Positions 48,518 through 60,155 of a stretch of DNA of 64,000 nt are shown in pieces. Position 1 is the first letter of the stretch; the number at the start of each line of letters is the position of its first letter. Made by a program: the position numbers and the translations under genes. The stretch lies in assembly GCA_016647705.1 (NCBI GenBank), contig CM028327.1:8813726-8877725 (forward strand). Direction: 5' to 3'. Origin of the DNA: Eucommia ulmoides. Taxonomy: Eukaryota > Streptophyta > Magnoliopsida > Garryales > Eucommiaceae. The notes under the pieces are model-generated. The model had not been told where the DNA came from, searched no databases, and saw nothing but the letters and a program-made list of their open reading frames with translations.

Positions 48518-50680
48518 TTAAGTCTTTGTTGCTTCAGAATCATGATTTCTCCATGGATTAAGAGCTTCTCTCATGGCCTGAGCTTCAGGGGAGCTCTCCC
48601 AAGCCCTCTTCTCCGACTCCAACACCGTTACTTTCTCATCTGCACAAAATTAAGTAAATAACAAAAAAGAAAAACGTATAAGAAAACCTGTTTGGCTAGT
48701 GTTTCTGTTTCTAGATTTAAACAGAAATTCATGAACAAAGATGAACTAAAACGTCATCGTTTGTTTAGGCCCCCATTTGGCTAGTGTTTCTGTTCCCAGA
48801 TTTTTGTTTCTAGATATAAACAGAAAGTCGTCAACAATTTCTATGCGGTTTCCTCCAATATATTCTAAAATTCTTGGAGCAGAACAGAGTTTGTGTTTGT
48901 CATGTTATGCAACTCATTGATCTTTTTGTGTGTGTGTGTGTTTTCGTTGGTTTATTAATTTTTGTTCCCATATTTCTGTTTCTATTACCAGGTTTAGGTT
49001 TTTGAGAACTTAAACAAAGCTATGAGAACAAAAAGATTAAGGCAGTATTTGGTTGTACGGAATTGGAGCCCCAAAACTGGAATTAGAAATAATCGCATGT
49101 AAAAACCTAAAAATTTAAACACGTTTATCTCCCATTCAAATTCCAAAACTTCAATTTTGTACTACCAAACGCTACCTAAACAAACAAGAGCAATAAGTTG
49201 TATAACATGGGATATTAGGGCTAATGCTAAGGCTGCGTTTGGTACGAATTTCAACCCAAAAACATCTAGAATTTCAAAAATAAAAGTTGCAATCCAAACA
49301 AGCAAGAGTCAAAAAAATATGCAATCGAAGTACCGTAATGCAAGAGCGCGAATTCATGACAAGAAACAAAAATAAAAAAAACACTAGGGCAATTTTTGGT
49401 TTCATGGAATTGGATCCTCAAAACTAGAATTAATGCATGCAAAAACCTACAAAATAAAAAGTGATCTCCCATTCAAATTCTGACACTTCCCCAGGGGCCC
49501 TATTTTAGGGATTGATATTGAGATCTGGATGGGCCGCGCATGGGCCCTCTTGTAGTTTGAAACACATCACATTTGAACCCTAAACCTCAAAGCCAAATGT
49601 GAAGTTTTTCTTAAGTTCCCGGGGAAGGGTGCTTGAGTCCTCCCTGGGCACACATTTTAAGGGATTCTAATTGATTTTTTCTACAAATATAGTGGTAATA
49701 ATTAGAACTCCCTTTTGGGGGGGGGGGGGGGGGGGGGGGTGTACCAAGGCCGTGCTTGGTACAAATTTCAATTCAAAAACATTTAGATTTTTAAAAAATA
49801 CAAGTTATAATCCAAACAGGTAAGGATTCAAAAAAGATGAAATCAAAACAAAGTAATGCAAGAACACAAATTCATGACAAGATAGACCACTTTGATGAAG
49901 ATGTACAACTCGTTCATTCATTCCGATGTGCTACTTATATGTGCTATGTGCCATTTAACCTAGAAAAGCTTTCTTCAAGGACCAAACTCTTCCACCTTAA
50001 CCTCGAAACAGACTTGTTTATAGTAGTGTTTGGTTGTATGGAATTGGGCGCTTGAATTTGGAATTAAAATTCCAAATTTTTTGCATGCATTCAGCCTTCA
50101 ATTCCGCGTTCCCAATCGCTACAAAGTTTCTTCATATTGATTCATCAAAACTGATTGAAAACTACATTTTGTCTAACTACAATTCAAGCAAAGTTAATCA
50201 GATTATGAAATAGGGTTCTGACTTCTAAATCCGCCCTCTCGATTAACTTAAGAAAGTGTTTCGGAGTAAATTGAAACTAGAACTAGAATTAAACCTAAGA
50301 AAATTTATACACATGCACTCTCGATTCTAATTTCAGATTCAAAGCTCCAATTCTAGACGCTAAAAGTAAAATTTGCACCAAAATCAAAGTGGAGATGGAG
50401 TCAATCAACCTCTTAATAATTTCATACGAAATTAATCCAGTAAAATTGGAATAAAGAAAGCACAAAAATCAAGCTTAGTGAATGAAGATATCAACATATG
50501 CAAACATAAATGGACAAAACACAGAGAAATTAAGCATATAAATAGAGAGAATAGAGAAGAGAGAGAGAGAGAAAGGAAGGTTCTGACACAGAAGCCGGTC
50601 TTGATCATGAAGAACTCCATTGAACCTCCAATGGCGGCCGAAAAAATCGAGATCTTCAAGTACCAATCCAGAAACTTCAT
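48518..50680 (-). CDS. Small conserved plant membrane protein, 70 residues, two exons
   Basis: Exon 1 (50590-50680) encodes MKFLDWYLKISIFSAAIGGS and on to KTGF; exon 2 (48518-48639) continues EKVTVLESEKRAWESSPEAQ and ends NHDSEATKT. The donor (T|GTGTCAG) and acceptor (TGTGCAG) join in frame. Residues 8-26 form one hydrophobic, Gly/Ser-containing membrane segment and the rest is charged and helical. I recall similar short proteins in many plants but cannot state a function; an organelle inner-membrane subunit would fit the architecture and is a guess. The 1,950-bp intron is largely MITE-derived. An acceptor-like TTTGCAG 11 nt before the ATG suggests a 5' UTR intron. Confidence 0.8.
48640..50589. 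repeat. Intron filled with MITE-type repeats
   Basis: It contains elements with GGCNGTATTTGGTTGTACGG and GCTGCGTTTGGTACGAATTTC ends, typical of hAT-like MITEs. A direct repeat of about 145 bp occurs at 49228-49375 and 49746-49885 (TTTCAAC/TTCAA, AAAACAT, TAATGCAAGA). A run of 23 G residues lies at 49717-49739. There is no coding content besides chance ORFs. Confidence 0.7.
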
Positions 50681-51985
50681 CTTCCGATTACTGCAAACAA
50701 ATCAAGTCAAGAACATAAACTGATTTCAATCAAACGAACAAAATTAAATCAAATCAGAGCATATGAAGAACAAAAATTGACAGAATTACAGTAAAAATTA
50801 GTCTCTGAAACGAAGAAATTCTCTCTCAAACTCGATAGCTGTATATTGATCGAGAATCAGCAATCATGGACCCTCTCTTTGGGCCATCGGGCATATACAC
50901 TAGCCCACTTCTCCTTTAATTTTTCGGAAAAATTACATTTTTAGCCATTAACTATAAGTTAGGTCTCTATATGGACCTTGAGGGTTTGTCAAATTACATA
51001 TTTAGTCCTTCTAGTTTTATATTTGTTTCAATCCCACAAATTAAAAACGTTGTTAATAATTTTAGACGAGAAATAAATAGGTTGTGCTCAGCACATATTT
51101 TTCTTTAATTGCTTATCAACTCAAACTAAAAAATTAATTAAAATAATTAAATTATTATAAAATTTAAATACATAAAAAAAAAAAAAAAAAGGTATTAAAG
51201 AAAAATGATAAATGGTCGATACTTCCAAATAGGGAATTTAGTCCATAATTTATCTCATTTTAATTTTAACTTGATTATAAATTATCATTTAATTATATTT
51301 TGACTTGTGTTTTAAGCTCATAGTTAATATTTTCTTATATCTTCAATTAAACACTTTCAATTAAAGTTTACATCGTCTACCATCGGTACCACCCTCTTTC
51401 GTTACTCGCCATCAGACTTCGAGACTCTAGTCACCAAAGTCTGGCCACAAACTATCAAAAAAAAATTAATTACATATAACTACTTTTTAATGATGGTGAT
51501 GAGCAACAAACTAATGGTGACCAATGGGGGGATGGTGGCCGACGAGTGATGGCGACCACACATGATGGTGGCCGACGAAGTGTTAGTGGGAATAAATTTT
51601 GCAAAAGTGAATAGAAATCAATATTTTTTTGTTTTTCAAATTGTTAAAGAAATCAACGATTACTCTCAAAATAGTGGGAACAAAAACATATTTACCAAAC
51701 ATATTTTTGTACATTAATCCAAAATTTTGGCACAAAAAATATAATTATAGCAAAATTCAACACTTTTAAAACTTTCAATATCCTTTAAACGTATGCTAAT
51801 TTAATAAGATACATTCAACACAAACTCAATGATGCCAAATAATCTCACAATTTAAAAAGGAAAAATGAAACTTTACATACTAAAGAGAGATCAGAAAAAC
51901 AAAATTACAAAAAACAAAAGAAAAAAAATAAAAAAAACAATAATTTAAGCATATATTTTTCCAATTTTTTATTTATTTATTTATG
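50681..51985. other. Intergenic region between two co-oriented genes
   Basis: It holds the promoter and leader of the small membrane-protein gene (CTCTCTC-rich on the minus strand at 50815-50830) and the 3' flank of the BRCT gene. GGTGGCCGAC-type GC-rich repeats (51495-51590) and the 3' part of a MITE (51590-51760) lie in it. No other gene is seen. Confidence 0.6.
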
Positions 51986-52727
51986 TTATTTGCATTCGGT
52001 CACTGGTAGATATTGATTGTTCTTTTTAAGCCAAATCGTTGATCGTGTTCTCTTGATATGATCAGCAAAAAGTCGATGTCTGGGAACAAAAACAAAAACA
52101 AACAAAAAACACTTTTAATAAAACAACACATGGTGTTTCACACTAATTGGAGAGATTATACATAAATTATTGCAATTTAATTAAGGGTCTATTTGGCTTG
52201 ACAAAGGAAACAATTTTGTGCCGAATGAAAATCCTTTTTTTTCCCCCAAAAACCGCTATCGGCAATTCTATTTGAACAGAGCCAAACAGACCCTTAGGTA
52301 GCATTTGTTTAGTGTAACTTGGAACATAAATAGAAATCTGTGATACAATTTTATTCTATTCTATTCCCAGAAATTTGTTCTAAAAACCTAGGGGCCTTAG
52401 TAAACCTATCCCAATGCCAAGGGGTTTTGAAACTTCGTACCCCTGAAGTTTGACCAAAATCTCACTTTGGTCCCCATGGTTTCAATTTGAACATATAACA
52501 ACTTCGAGTGTCTTAATCATCCCACTCCAATCCAAGTCATTATCCCTATTACAATTTTGGACGAAAAACAATCACCTGCCATACACCTAATCGTTTTTAA
52601 GAGACTTTATGATATTACAATTTTGGACGAAAAACAATCACCTGCCATGCACCTGATTATTTTTAAGAGACTTTATGGCCAATTTCAGCCTACTATATCC
52701 TCTCATTCTCCTTCATGCCCAAACACT

Positions 52728-52764
<37 letters not shown>

Positions 52765-55700
52765 CTATTTTTAAGAGATTTTATGGACAATTTCATCCTC
52801 TTTCGTGTCCAAATACTAAAATACACACACACACACACACATATATATAATTATATATATAATTTTTATATAAATTTGTAAGAGGGAAAGAAAGAAGTTA
52901 GAAATACTCATGAAGTCCTCTTACAAAATAGTTGGGTGCACGGCAATTGACTATTAATTGTCTAAATTTGTAATGAAATTATTGATTTGGACTAAAGTAG
53001 GATAATTACGGAACTTCAAGGATGAGAGCACAAAGTGAAATGATGACCAAAATTAAGGGTGCAAAGTGTCAAAAACCCCAATTCCCAAGATGCATAGCAT
53101 GTTATGATATCATGAAGAGATGAACCAACCTTTCATATTCAAGCTTTTGAATAACAATTCCATTCAGTAGTAGCTCTGAACTGTAGACCGATGCTCCTGT
53201 AAATTAGAATGGAAATTGCAAATTCGGTTTATTATTTTATTATTACTTTAAGAACAGAGTAAATAACGGTTTGGTGGCGTTTGGTTAGTATTTCTGCTTT
53301 TCTGTTTTTATTTTCAATAATCTGGGATAGGAATTTTGTTTCCGTTCTGGGGTATTTTGGGAATAGAGACATGTCTGATAACAACTATTGTTCTGAAATT
53401 GTTTCTTTTAATTTATGAGAACAGAAACAAGAAACACGTTTGGTTGCAACATTTTTTTTTCCTTTAAATGTGTGGTGGCTGGCATGATGGTGGCGGTTGG
53501 GCAAGGTGGTGGTGGCCCGGAGGGGGCATGCTGCAAGAACGTAGGTGAGTGAGTTGCGCCAAAAGCATGCCCAAAGGAGGGCAGCAACAGTGTGATTCCA
53601 GGTGCCGTTGCTAGATTGAGATCTACGGGGTGGCGGGGAGTCCAACTACCTTGTGTCAGGTGAAGAGAAGGGGATGGTAGGCTTAATAGGGCTCGAACCT
53701 ACAATAACACCGTTATGAGCAGAACATTTCAACCAATTGAACTATAAGCCCCTACGGATCTCTACATGCAATTTGTTCACTTCTGAAAGAGCCGACGGTG
53801 AGAGGTGGTGACGGCCAACGGGATGATAGTAGGAATAGTTTTGGGGAAATAAATAAGAATCAACATTTTTTTTCTTGGATTCTTAAGAAATTCAAGAAAT
53901 AGTCCCAAATTACTCACAAAATTTTGGGAACAGAAACGTGTTTACCAAACGCGTTTATGTACATTAATCCTAAAATTTTGAGAGCGCAAAAAGACACCAA
54001 GAAAGAAACAGTAACCAAAAGGGACCTTATTTTCTCACCTTTCTCAAGAAAGGGTAAGCACGTCGAATAATCTTCCTCGCAAGAGAGAACCAAAAGGTCG
54101 TCTGGAAGTTGATCGTCCTTCATTGCTGATCTCCCAATTCGCTCCACAGCCTGAGAGGAATTTTTTGTCAAACTTATAAGAACATTTAAGGTGTTGCTTG
54201 GCTCGCTACATTTTTAGTTTTCAAAAACTCAAAATACCAGTATTTCTCTTGTACCAACACACATCAAAAATATTTTCTGCTAAACTTATAAGACAAACTC
54301 TAAGCATTAGGGAGAAAATTAACTCACCAAACCGTGAACAGCCTTAACCAAGCTTGCTAATATTTCTTTACCGGGCTTTGTATTAGGCGTTATAAGAACT
54401 CTTAGCCCCTGCATTTATACAAGTTTATTCAGTAAATAAGAGGAGCAAAGCTGCTGTGCGTGATGAAGTGTGAAATAACATTATTACCCTCAAAAGCGGG
54501 CGTTGATCTGCCCGTGCCAAAGAAACCGGCATGCTAAATCCAAACTCCTTTTCCTTTTTGGCATCCCTCAGAATATAATTTTTCTCATCAATAAGGCAAT
54601 TTGCTTGCCCACAGCTCTCCAGCCATAATTGTGTCACTACCGGTTTTCCAGAGGCAATGGCTTCTAACATATTTCTCGTACGCACAAATTCATCAGTTAT
54701 GAAGTGTGTGGCATCAGACATGGAGGAAGCGACCGATGCCCCCAATCGAACCAATATCTGTAAATAGAGATTCATTGTTTAAAAAAAGGGACAAAAAAAT
54801 ACATTAATGTAGAGATGATATCTTAGTGTTTCAACCATATAAATGATCTCTTAATCCAAAAGAATTTCATAGAGGTTTTGAAAAAAATTGGTAGAGATGT
54901 CTGGTTTTAGGATGAGTGGTGGCACTTGAGGTCTTACAAGTGGTATCAGAGCCAAGGTCACAACCATTTTTTTCTACTTTTAGTTTCAAGTACTCTTTCG
55001 CTACTTAAAAAGGTGTTATCGAATTGTGTCTTAGTGTCCTACTCTCATAAAATTGAGAACGAAAACATATGAGAACAAAAAATCCTATTTATATTTTGCT
55101 CCCAAACTTTTAGAACAAATTTTTGGGAACATAACAGAATTATTTTCAAAATCCAGGAACATAAACACAAAACATACACCACCTAAATAATTGAATTTCA
55201 AACATTGCGGAAGCAATGGATAATGAGAAAATACTAGAAAATATAATTTTTTACCTTTTTCTGATCCTTAATTATATCCCCATCCAAGTGGCGGCTGAAC
55301 AATGCTCGAACGCTAGCTATATCTCTCCTCCTCCTCGAATCTTTGACTGTATAACTAGGTTCTGGTCCAGTTGAAATCAAACTACTAATCTCTTTCATAA
55401 GACATGACCTCGACAAATTCTTCCTGCATGACTGCTTGAAATATTCATCACCCATGCAAATGGGCGATGCTTCATTTACAGGAGTCGCACGATTAACAGG
55501 AGTAGTGCACGATGGAGAGGAAAGCTTGCTTTTTTCTCTTGGCGAAACTTTTGACACGGCAGTTGCTTGTACATCTTTTGAACTTTTGGCCCCATTTTCA
55601 AGTGTAGTAATACCCAAAATTTCGTTGTCTACCCTTTTCTGTAACAATCGTTCCCCATTTTGCCTAGCTAAGGATGATGAAACTCGAGCGCCACACAAAG

Positions 55701-58700
55701 AAGACCGGACTTTTCTCTTTACAATTGGATCTGAAGAAGTATGAGAATCATTTTTTAAGCTCAAATTAGCTTCTTTCCTAGTGGATGACAATGTTTGGCG
55801 AGTTCGTCTTCCTCTGGTGTTTTTCTCCTCTATAGAATCATTAGATCCATTTTCATCCCTTTTTGAATCAGTTGGTTCCATGCACCGCCTAGTTCTACAA
55901 GCTATGGGTGTGGAAGTAATAATTTCATTCTGCAAACACCTTTTCTTGATTGAAATTCGATCAGTTGATGAAGTGAGATTGTCTCTATCGATTTCACCAA
56001 TTCCACTTTTTTCTGATGCTACTTTCCCATTCTTTTTGCCAGTAATCTTAGAAGACGGCTTTTGCAGGTTTTTCGTCTTGTTGGGGGTAAAATGGTCTTT
56101 ACCCAAATTTGTATCAGTCTTTCTTTGTTTTGATTGCCTTGTAATGACAGAAGATATAGAAGAAACCATTCCTTTCTGACAATTCCTGCTTGAACGCATT
56201 CTCTTATTCGGTGTTCTCTTGACATCACTATTTCTCGAGTTTTTAGTACCTTGATGAGCCATAGCTTCCATAGCTTCAGCAGCCATTTGAGTATCGGGCC
56301 CTATATCAGGGCAGTCATTCTTCTTCAATTCTACTTTTGATTTGTGGCCTAAATTGTCGAAAAATGCCTCCTTATGTTTTATCAAAAACTCACCACCTCC
56401 TTCATCCTCGCGTGAATCATCCCAATCATAAGCTCCTATTTCTCTAACCCAAATTCCAGAATTAACCCTCTTGGCCAAATTTCTAGTCCCTTCTGCACTA
56501 GATACAACCTTTGATTTTCCCGACCTGGACTTCACGAAGTCAGATTCATCATTAATTTCCATGATATTAAGAAACTTATCAACAAATTCAAGTGCATTGG
56601 CTTGTGAGAATTCTCCAGGCTCTTGAGAATCCACATAGCTTAAACCTGCTCCACCATTAGCTTTGAATTCAGAGCCTGTGTTCTCTGTGAAAAGTTTTCT
56701 CACTGTTGAACTACCAACTCTGCACCTGTTTTCACTCGGTGAACCATTCATTTGTTCATCATAATCAACTATGGTATGTTCTTTATCAACATATTCTCCA
56801 AATCGGGTTGGAGGTGTATAATTAACCGCTAAAGGATGTTGTTCAGTTGTATTTAAACATGGGTTGCTATTGGTTTCTTTGTTTTCCTTCAAAGACTTGT
56901 TGCGAGCAGCCAAACCACAAGCTCGTATAGAAGCTACACGAATTGAAAAGAGCCCTTTACCTGTAGATCCTGAAAACAAGACAACAATTAGCAATATGCT
57001 CCAACTTAGCAGCTTCTTAACAATAAATTAACTACATTTTGTTGAAAATGGGCGGAAATATGGAGCATCAAACACTAGCGGTGTGTTTGGGTGAGGTATT
57101 TGAAGGAGGAATTTGATTTGGAAAAAGGATTTGTAAAATTAGGTTAAGGAATTTTCTTAAAAAAAATTACAAACCCCTTTTTCAAATCAAATACGCTACA
57201 TTTTGTTGAAAATGGGTGTAAATATGGAGCATCAAACACTAAGGGTGCGTTCATGTGAGGTATTTGAAGATGGAATTTGATTTGGAAAAAGAATTTGTAA
57301 AATTTTGTTAAGGAAATTTCTTTAAAAAATAACAAACCCCATTTTCAAATCAAATTCTTTCTACAAATACCTCACCCAAACACACTCTAACAGTCACGCC
57401 ACATATCAAATTGATAGGCAAATGTTTAAAGAAAATTCTAGTTCCATAATACATTATCTAGATACAAACAAATCAAACCTTCACTACTATTGTTAGAAGA
57501 GCAGATGAGAGAAAGGGGAGAAACAATGGCGGAATATTAAGGGCCCAGGGACTCAAGTCCCCCCCTCAACTTTTGAAATTTCTACTATTACCCCAGTATT
57601 TTCAGGGGGAAGAGTGCAATTAAAAATCCCTTAAAATTTTACATGAGCCCCCCTTGATTAAAAGTATCTAGTTAGCTCCCTAAAAAACAATTACCCCCCC
57701 CCCCCCTCTTCAATCAATTTTTTGAATCGGCAGCCAGGGAGAAAGCAAAATTAAGTCAATGGGATAGATGGTCTCATGGCAAGTTCTACTTTCATTTCTC
57801 ATTTTGGTCATTTATTTCCGTTTTTAATCATTTTTAGTGTGTGTGAAACACCAAAACGCTACTGAATCAAACAACAATATGTGCTTTATCCAACTTTAAA
57901 ATGAGGATGAACAAAAGAAAAACAACACAATTAAATTGGTAGTGTAATCTATAAATGACTGAGATACTAACCTGAACTATTTTCTTTCTTATTCAGAGAA
58001 CTTGATTCTTCTTCAAATCTTCCATTGCCTTGTCCATGGAGATCATCATTTATCATCTGCTGCTGCTGCTCCTCCTCAACATCATCCAACACTTCAGTTG
58101 TCTCAGTTCCTTCATCATCACCATCAATGGCAATCTCAGTATCAAAATCATCTAACCACTGAGTGCCATTGTTTTCAACACTATATAGATCATCCAACAC
58201 TTGAGTTTCACCGACTAGATATACTTCTTGGGTTTCACCAGCTATATTTACCACTTGGGTTTCAAAGTTATCTTCAATTGGAATTGTATCATCAAAGGGC
58301 ACAGTACATTGTAGAAATTGCATCTCGTCAAGATCCTCATCTTTGAATTCTCGACCTGGTTATTTCATTTATAAACGACAACAGTCTCATTATTTCATGT
58401 ATTTTGAACTTTATTCAACAAAGAACTATGAATAACAAATATTTCAATTACACAAGGTCGCGTTTGGGTGCAAATAATTCATTCCTTGAAATATTGGAAA
58501 TGAATGCACGTATTTTTTTAGATTTTTACATTGTTTACATCTAATTCCAATTCCAAGAAACCAAACACTACCTAAATCTCCTTGCAAATATCAAATTTGA
58601 TTCATTTATAATAAGGTGGAGTTTGGCAGCATAGAATTCAATCCTTGGAATTGGAATTGAAAAGGAAAGCACGAATTTTTTTAGATTTTTGCATTTGTTT

Positions 58701-59129
58701 ACTTCTAACTCCAATTCCATGGAACCAAACACTACCTACATCTACTTGCAAATATCAAATTTGTTTATGTATCAATTGAACCTCAAGAATCTGTCAACGG
58801 ATACAATTGTCTAATCCTGAACCCTCATAATCAACAGTTATATATTTAAACTTCATAATATTGAACATGAACAAAAAAAATTACCCAACTACAATCAACG
58901 GCTCTAATAATGAAAAATTACATTTTTTTGCCTCAAAAAACGATCAAAATACAGTAAATCAAAACAGATAATCGGCATTAAACTAGATAATCAAAATACC
59001 AGGAGATGACGACGGAGAAAACTGACTGTCAAAAGCTTGTGTCTCAACAATGTCGATATCCACCGCCAAATTCTTCTTCCCGGAGTTAACCTTATCGTTC
59101 TCACCATCACGAATCGTATTCGTACCCAT
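51986..59129 (-). CDS. Tandem-BRCT DNA-damage response protein (MDC1/PTIP-like), 950 residues, eight exons
   Basis: Exons on the minus strand: 59000-59129, 57972-58355, 55255-56969, 54488-54757, 54328-54408, 54039-54150, 53130-53196 and 51986-52079; all borders are GT-AG and the phases fit, giving 2,853 nt. Residues ~25-110 hold an SQ/TQ cluster (VETQAFDSQ, FETQ, two GETQ, GTQWLDD), the kind of target used by ATM/ATR kinases. Residues ~170-720 are long, charged and probably disordered. Residues ~730-950 form tandem BRCT repeats (ILVRLGASVASSMSDATHFI, LWLESCGQ; then GLRVLITPNTKPGKEILASL). It resembles plant BRCT-domain DNA-repair proteins. It should be a nuclear scaffold for phosphoproteins at DNA breaks. 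It appears intact. Confidence 0.9.
52415..53076. mobile_element. MITE in intron 7 of the BRCT gene
   Basis: The ends are GGGGTTTTGAAACTTCGTAC and the complement GGGGTTTTTGACACTTTGCA. It contains a 66-bp tandem duplication (52551-52616/52617-52682, ACGAAAAACAATCACCTGCC) and two AT/AC microsatellites (52728-52762, 52823-52858). Related ends occur in intron 1 of the peroxidase gene (36910-37010). Confidence 0.7.
53274..54029. mobile_element. MITE filling intron 6 of the BRCT gene
   Basis: The left end GGCGTTTGGTTAGTATTTC and the complement of the right end (CCCTTTTGGTTACTGTTTC) are inverted repeats. It belongs to the family of 48020-48441 but carries about 300 bp of extra, GC-rich sequence (GGTGGTGGCC) with a tRNA-like segment. 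It occupies nearly the whole intron. Confidence 0.7.
53679..53751 (-). pseudogene. tRNA-like sequence with CAT anticodon, resembling plant mitochondrial tRNA-Ile(CAU)
   Basis: On the minus strand, the acceptor arm GGGCTTA pairs with TAAGCCT, the T arm is GTAGG-TTCGAGC-CCTAT, and the anticodon loop is CTCATAA. The anticodon stem has mismatches (TTCTG against CGGTG), so it is probably not functional. The sequence reminds me of mitochondrial trnI-CAU of plants, which would make it an organelle-derived fragment captured by the surrounding MITE. This assignment is from memory. Confidence 0.55.
54758..55254. other. Intron 3 of the BRCT gene with a retrotransposon primer-site remnant
   Basis: TGGTATCAGAGCCAAGGTC at about 54942 matches the primer-binding site complementary to initiator tRNA-Met used by many plant LTR retrotransposons, preceded by a short LTR-end-like ACTTGAGGTCTTACAAG. 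No LTR or coding part remains. Confidence 0.45.
57077..57392. mobile_element. Foldback MITE in intron 2 of the BRCT gene
   Basis: The left half begins GTGTGTTTGGGTGAGGTATT and the right half ends with its near-complement (AAATACCTCACCCAAACACA); the inner halves also pair (TTGATTTGGAAAAAG). The DNA could fold into a long hairpin. A partial internal repeat (CGCTACATTTTGTTGAAAATG) lies at 57030 and 57190. Confidence 0.75.
57530..57740. repeat. GC-rich intron segment with a C homopolymer
   Basis: CAAGTCCCCCCCTCAAC and a run of about 13 C residues (57695-57707) lie in an otherwise AT-rich intron. It resembles the left-over end of a MITE of the TTTCAGGGGGAAG type. No gene is seen. Confidence 0.5.
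58455..58770. repeat. Two tandem ~160-bp MITE copies in intron 1 of the BRCT gene
   Basis: Both copies carry TTTTTTTAGATTTTT, CCAATTCCA, AACCAAACACTACCTA and CTTGCAAATATCAAATTTG. Each has GTTTGG near the left end and CCAAAC near the right. Confidence 0.75.
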
Positions 59130-59411
59130 TTTAATTCATCTGCATTCAAATCGAAACAAAATTAATACATCAAAACCTAAAAACCAGAAATTATTATTTC
59201 TCATCAAAAATCGAATTTCAAAAACACAATACCAAGATCAAGGTAAGAAATTAGATTTACACAACGCGAAAAACATCTAATGAATAACAAAGAAATTGGA
59301 ATCTTACATATGAGAGAGAGAGAGAGAGAGAGAGTAGGGTCACGGAAGTGGAGGGAAATCAGAAATTGTGAAGATTCAGCTTCAGCTTTGGGAGGGAAAA
59401 TGTATTTTATA
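59130..59411 (-). promoter_or_regulatory. Leader and core promoter of the BRCT gene
   Basis: A TATA-type box TATAAAATA lies at 59403-59411 on the minus strand. A GA/CT run (59312-59334) lies in the leader. A donor (CATATGTAAGATT, about 59307) and an acceptor (TTTGAATGCAG, about 59140) suggest a 5' UTR intron ending about 10 nt before the ATG, a frequent arrangement in plant housekeeping genes. Confidence 0.5.
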
Positions 59412-59494
59412 GGGAGAGAAAAATGATTAATTGCTTTTTACCCCCTTTATATTTCAATATTATTTTAATTGTAGGCCTTTTACTTTAACAATTT

Positions 59495-59835
59495 AAACAT
59501 CACCCTCTTTACAAGTCTCTTATTTTATCTTTAATTTTAAAAAAGTCTCATATACAATTACAACTTATGTTTTAGTCTCGCGCATTAAAAAAAGATGAAA
59601 GGTCCAATACACGTGTTGTACTCGCGCAATTACATGTATCTAACTTGTATATAAAATATTTATTAGATGTAATAAATATTACGCAAATAAATATAATATA
59701 GTTACATCTAATTGTATCCGCGTGAGTACATATAGGACTAATACGCAAACAAAAAATTAAATTAAAATTATGTTTTAAATAAATTTAATAATAAATTATA
59801 TCTGTTATTTGGGATGAATCACCAATTATTCCTTT
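59495..59835. mobile_element. CGGTGGNAAGTCCCTTATTT-family MITE, third copy
   Basis: It shares with 31320-33905 and 45761-46440 the order TTATTTTATC, TTATGTTTTAGTC, CCAATACACGTG, GCGCAATTACATGTA and TATTTGGGATGAATCACCAATT. It is shorter and lacks the outer end. Confidence 0.65.
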
Positions 59836-60155
59836 ATTTAAAATAAAAATCACGTTTTATTTAAAAAAATTAATGCAATTATACTTTATTTTTAAATTTA
59901 AATTTAACACTTACAAATTAAAAAAAAAAAACTAATATTTTTTCTCTTTTCTCTTTATTTCCATTATTTTTTATCTTTTTACTAAAAATAATATAAAAAT
60001 AAAACTTAAAAAAAATATTATTTTGAGGGGGTCAAATGTAGGGTTTTGTAGTAAATGGGACAAACTAAATAAATTAAAAGTGGAGGGGTGCAAAAAGAAA
60101 TTAATCCTTTTTTTTTAAATAAAAAAAACGAACCGATAAAAAACTGAATTTATAA

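Noticed and set aside
50432..50680. 82-residue single-exon reading of the small membrane protein
   Set aside because: After residue 30 the frame runs into CT-repeat sequence giving poly-Ser/Leu. The GT donor at 50588-50589 and the exon at 48518-48639 give a much better protein.
53385..53645. 86-residue minus-strand ORF in a BRCT-gene intron
   Set aside because: It is a GC-rich MITE filler translated by chance, with no family resemblance.
55436..56179. Plus-strand ORFs of 102 and 132 residues
   Set aside because: They are antisense shadows of the large BRCT exon (55255-56969).
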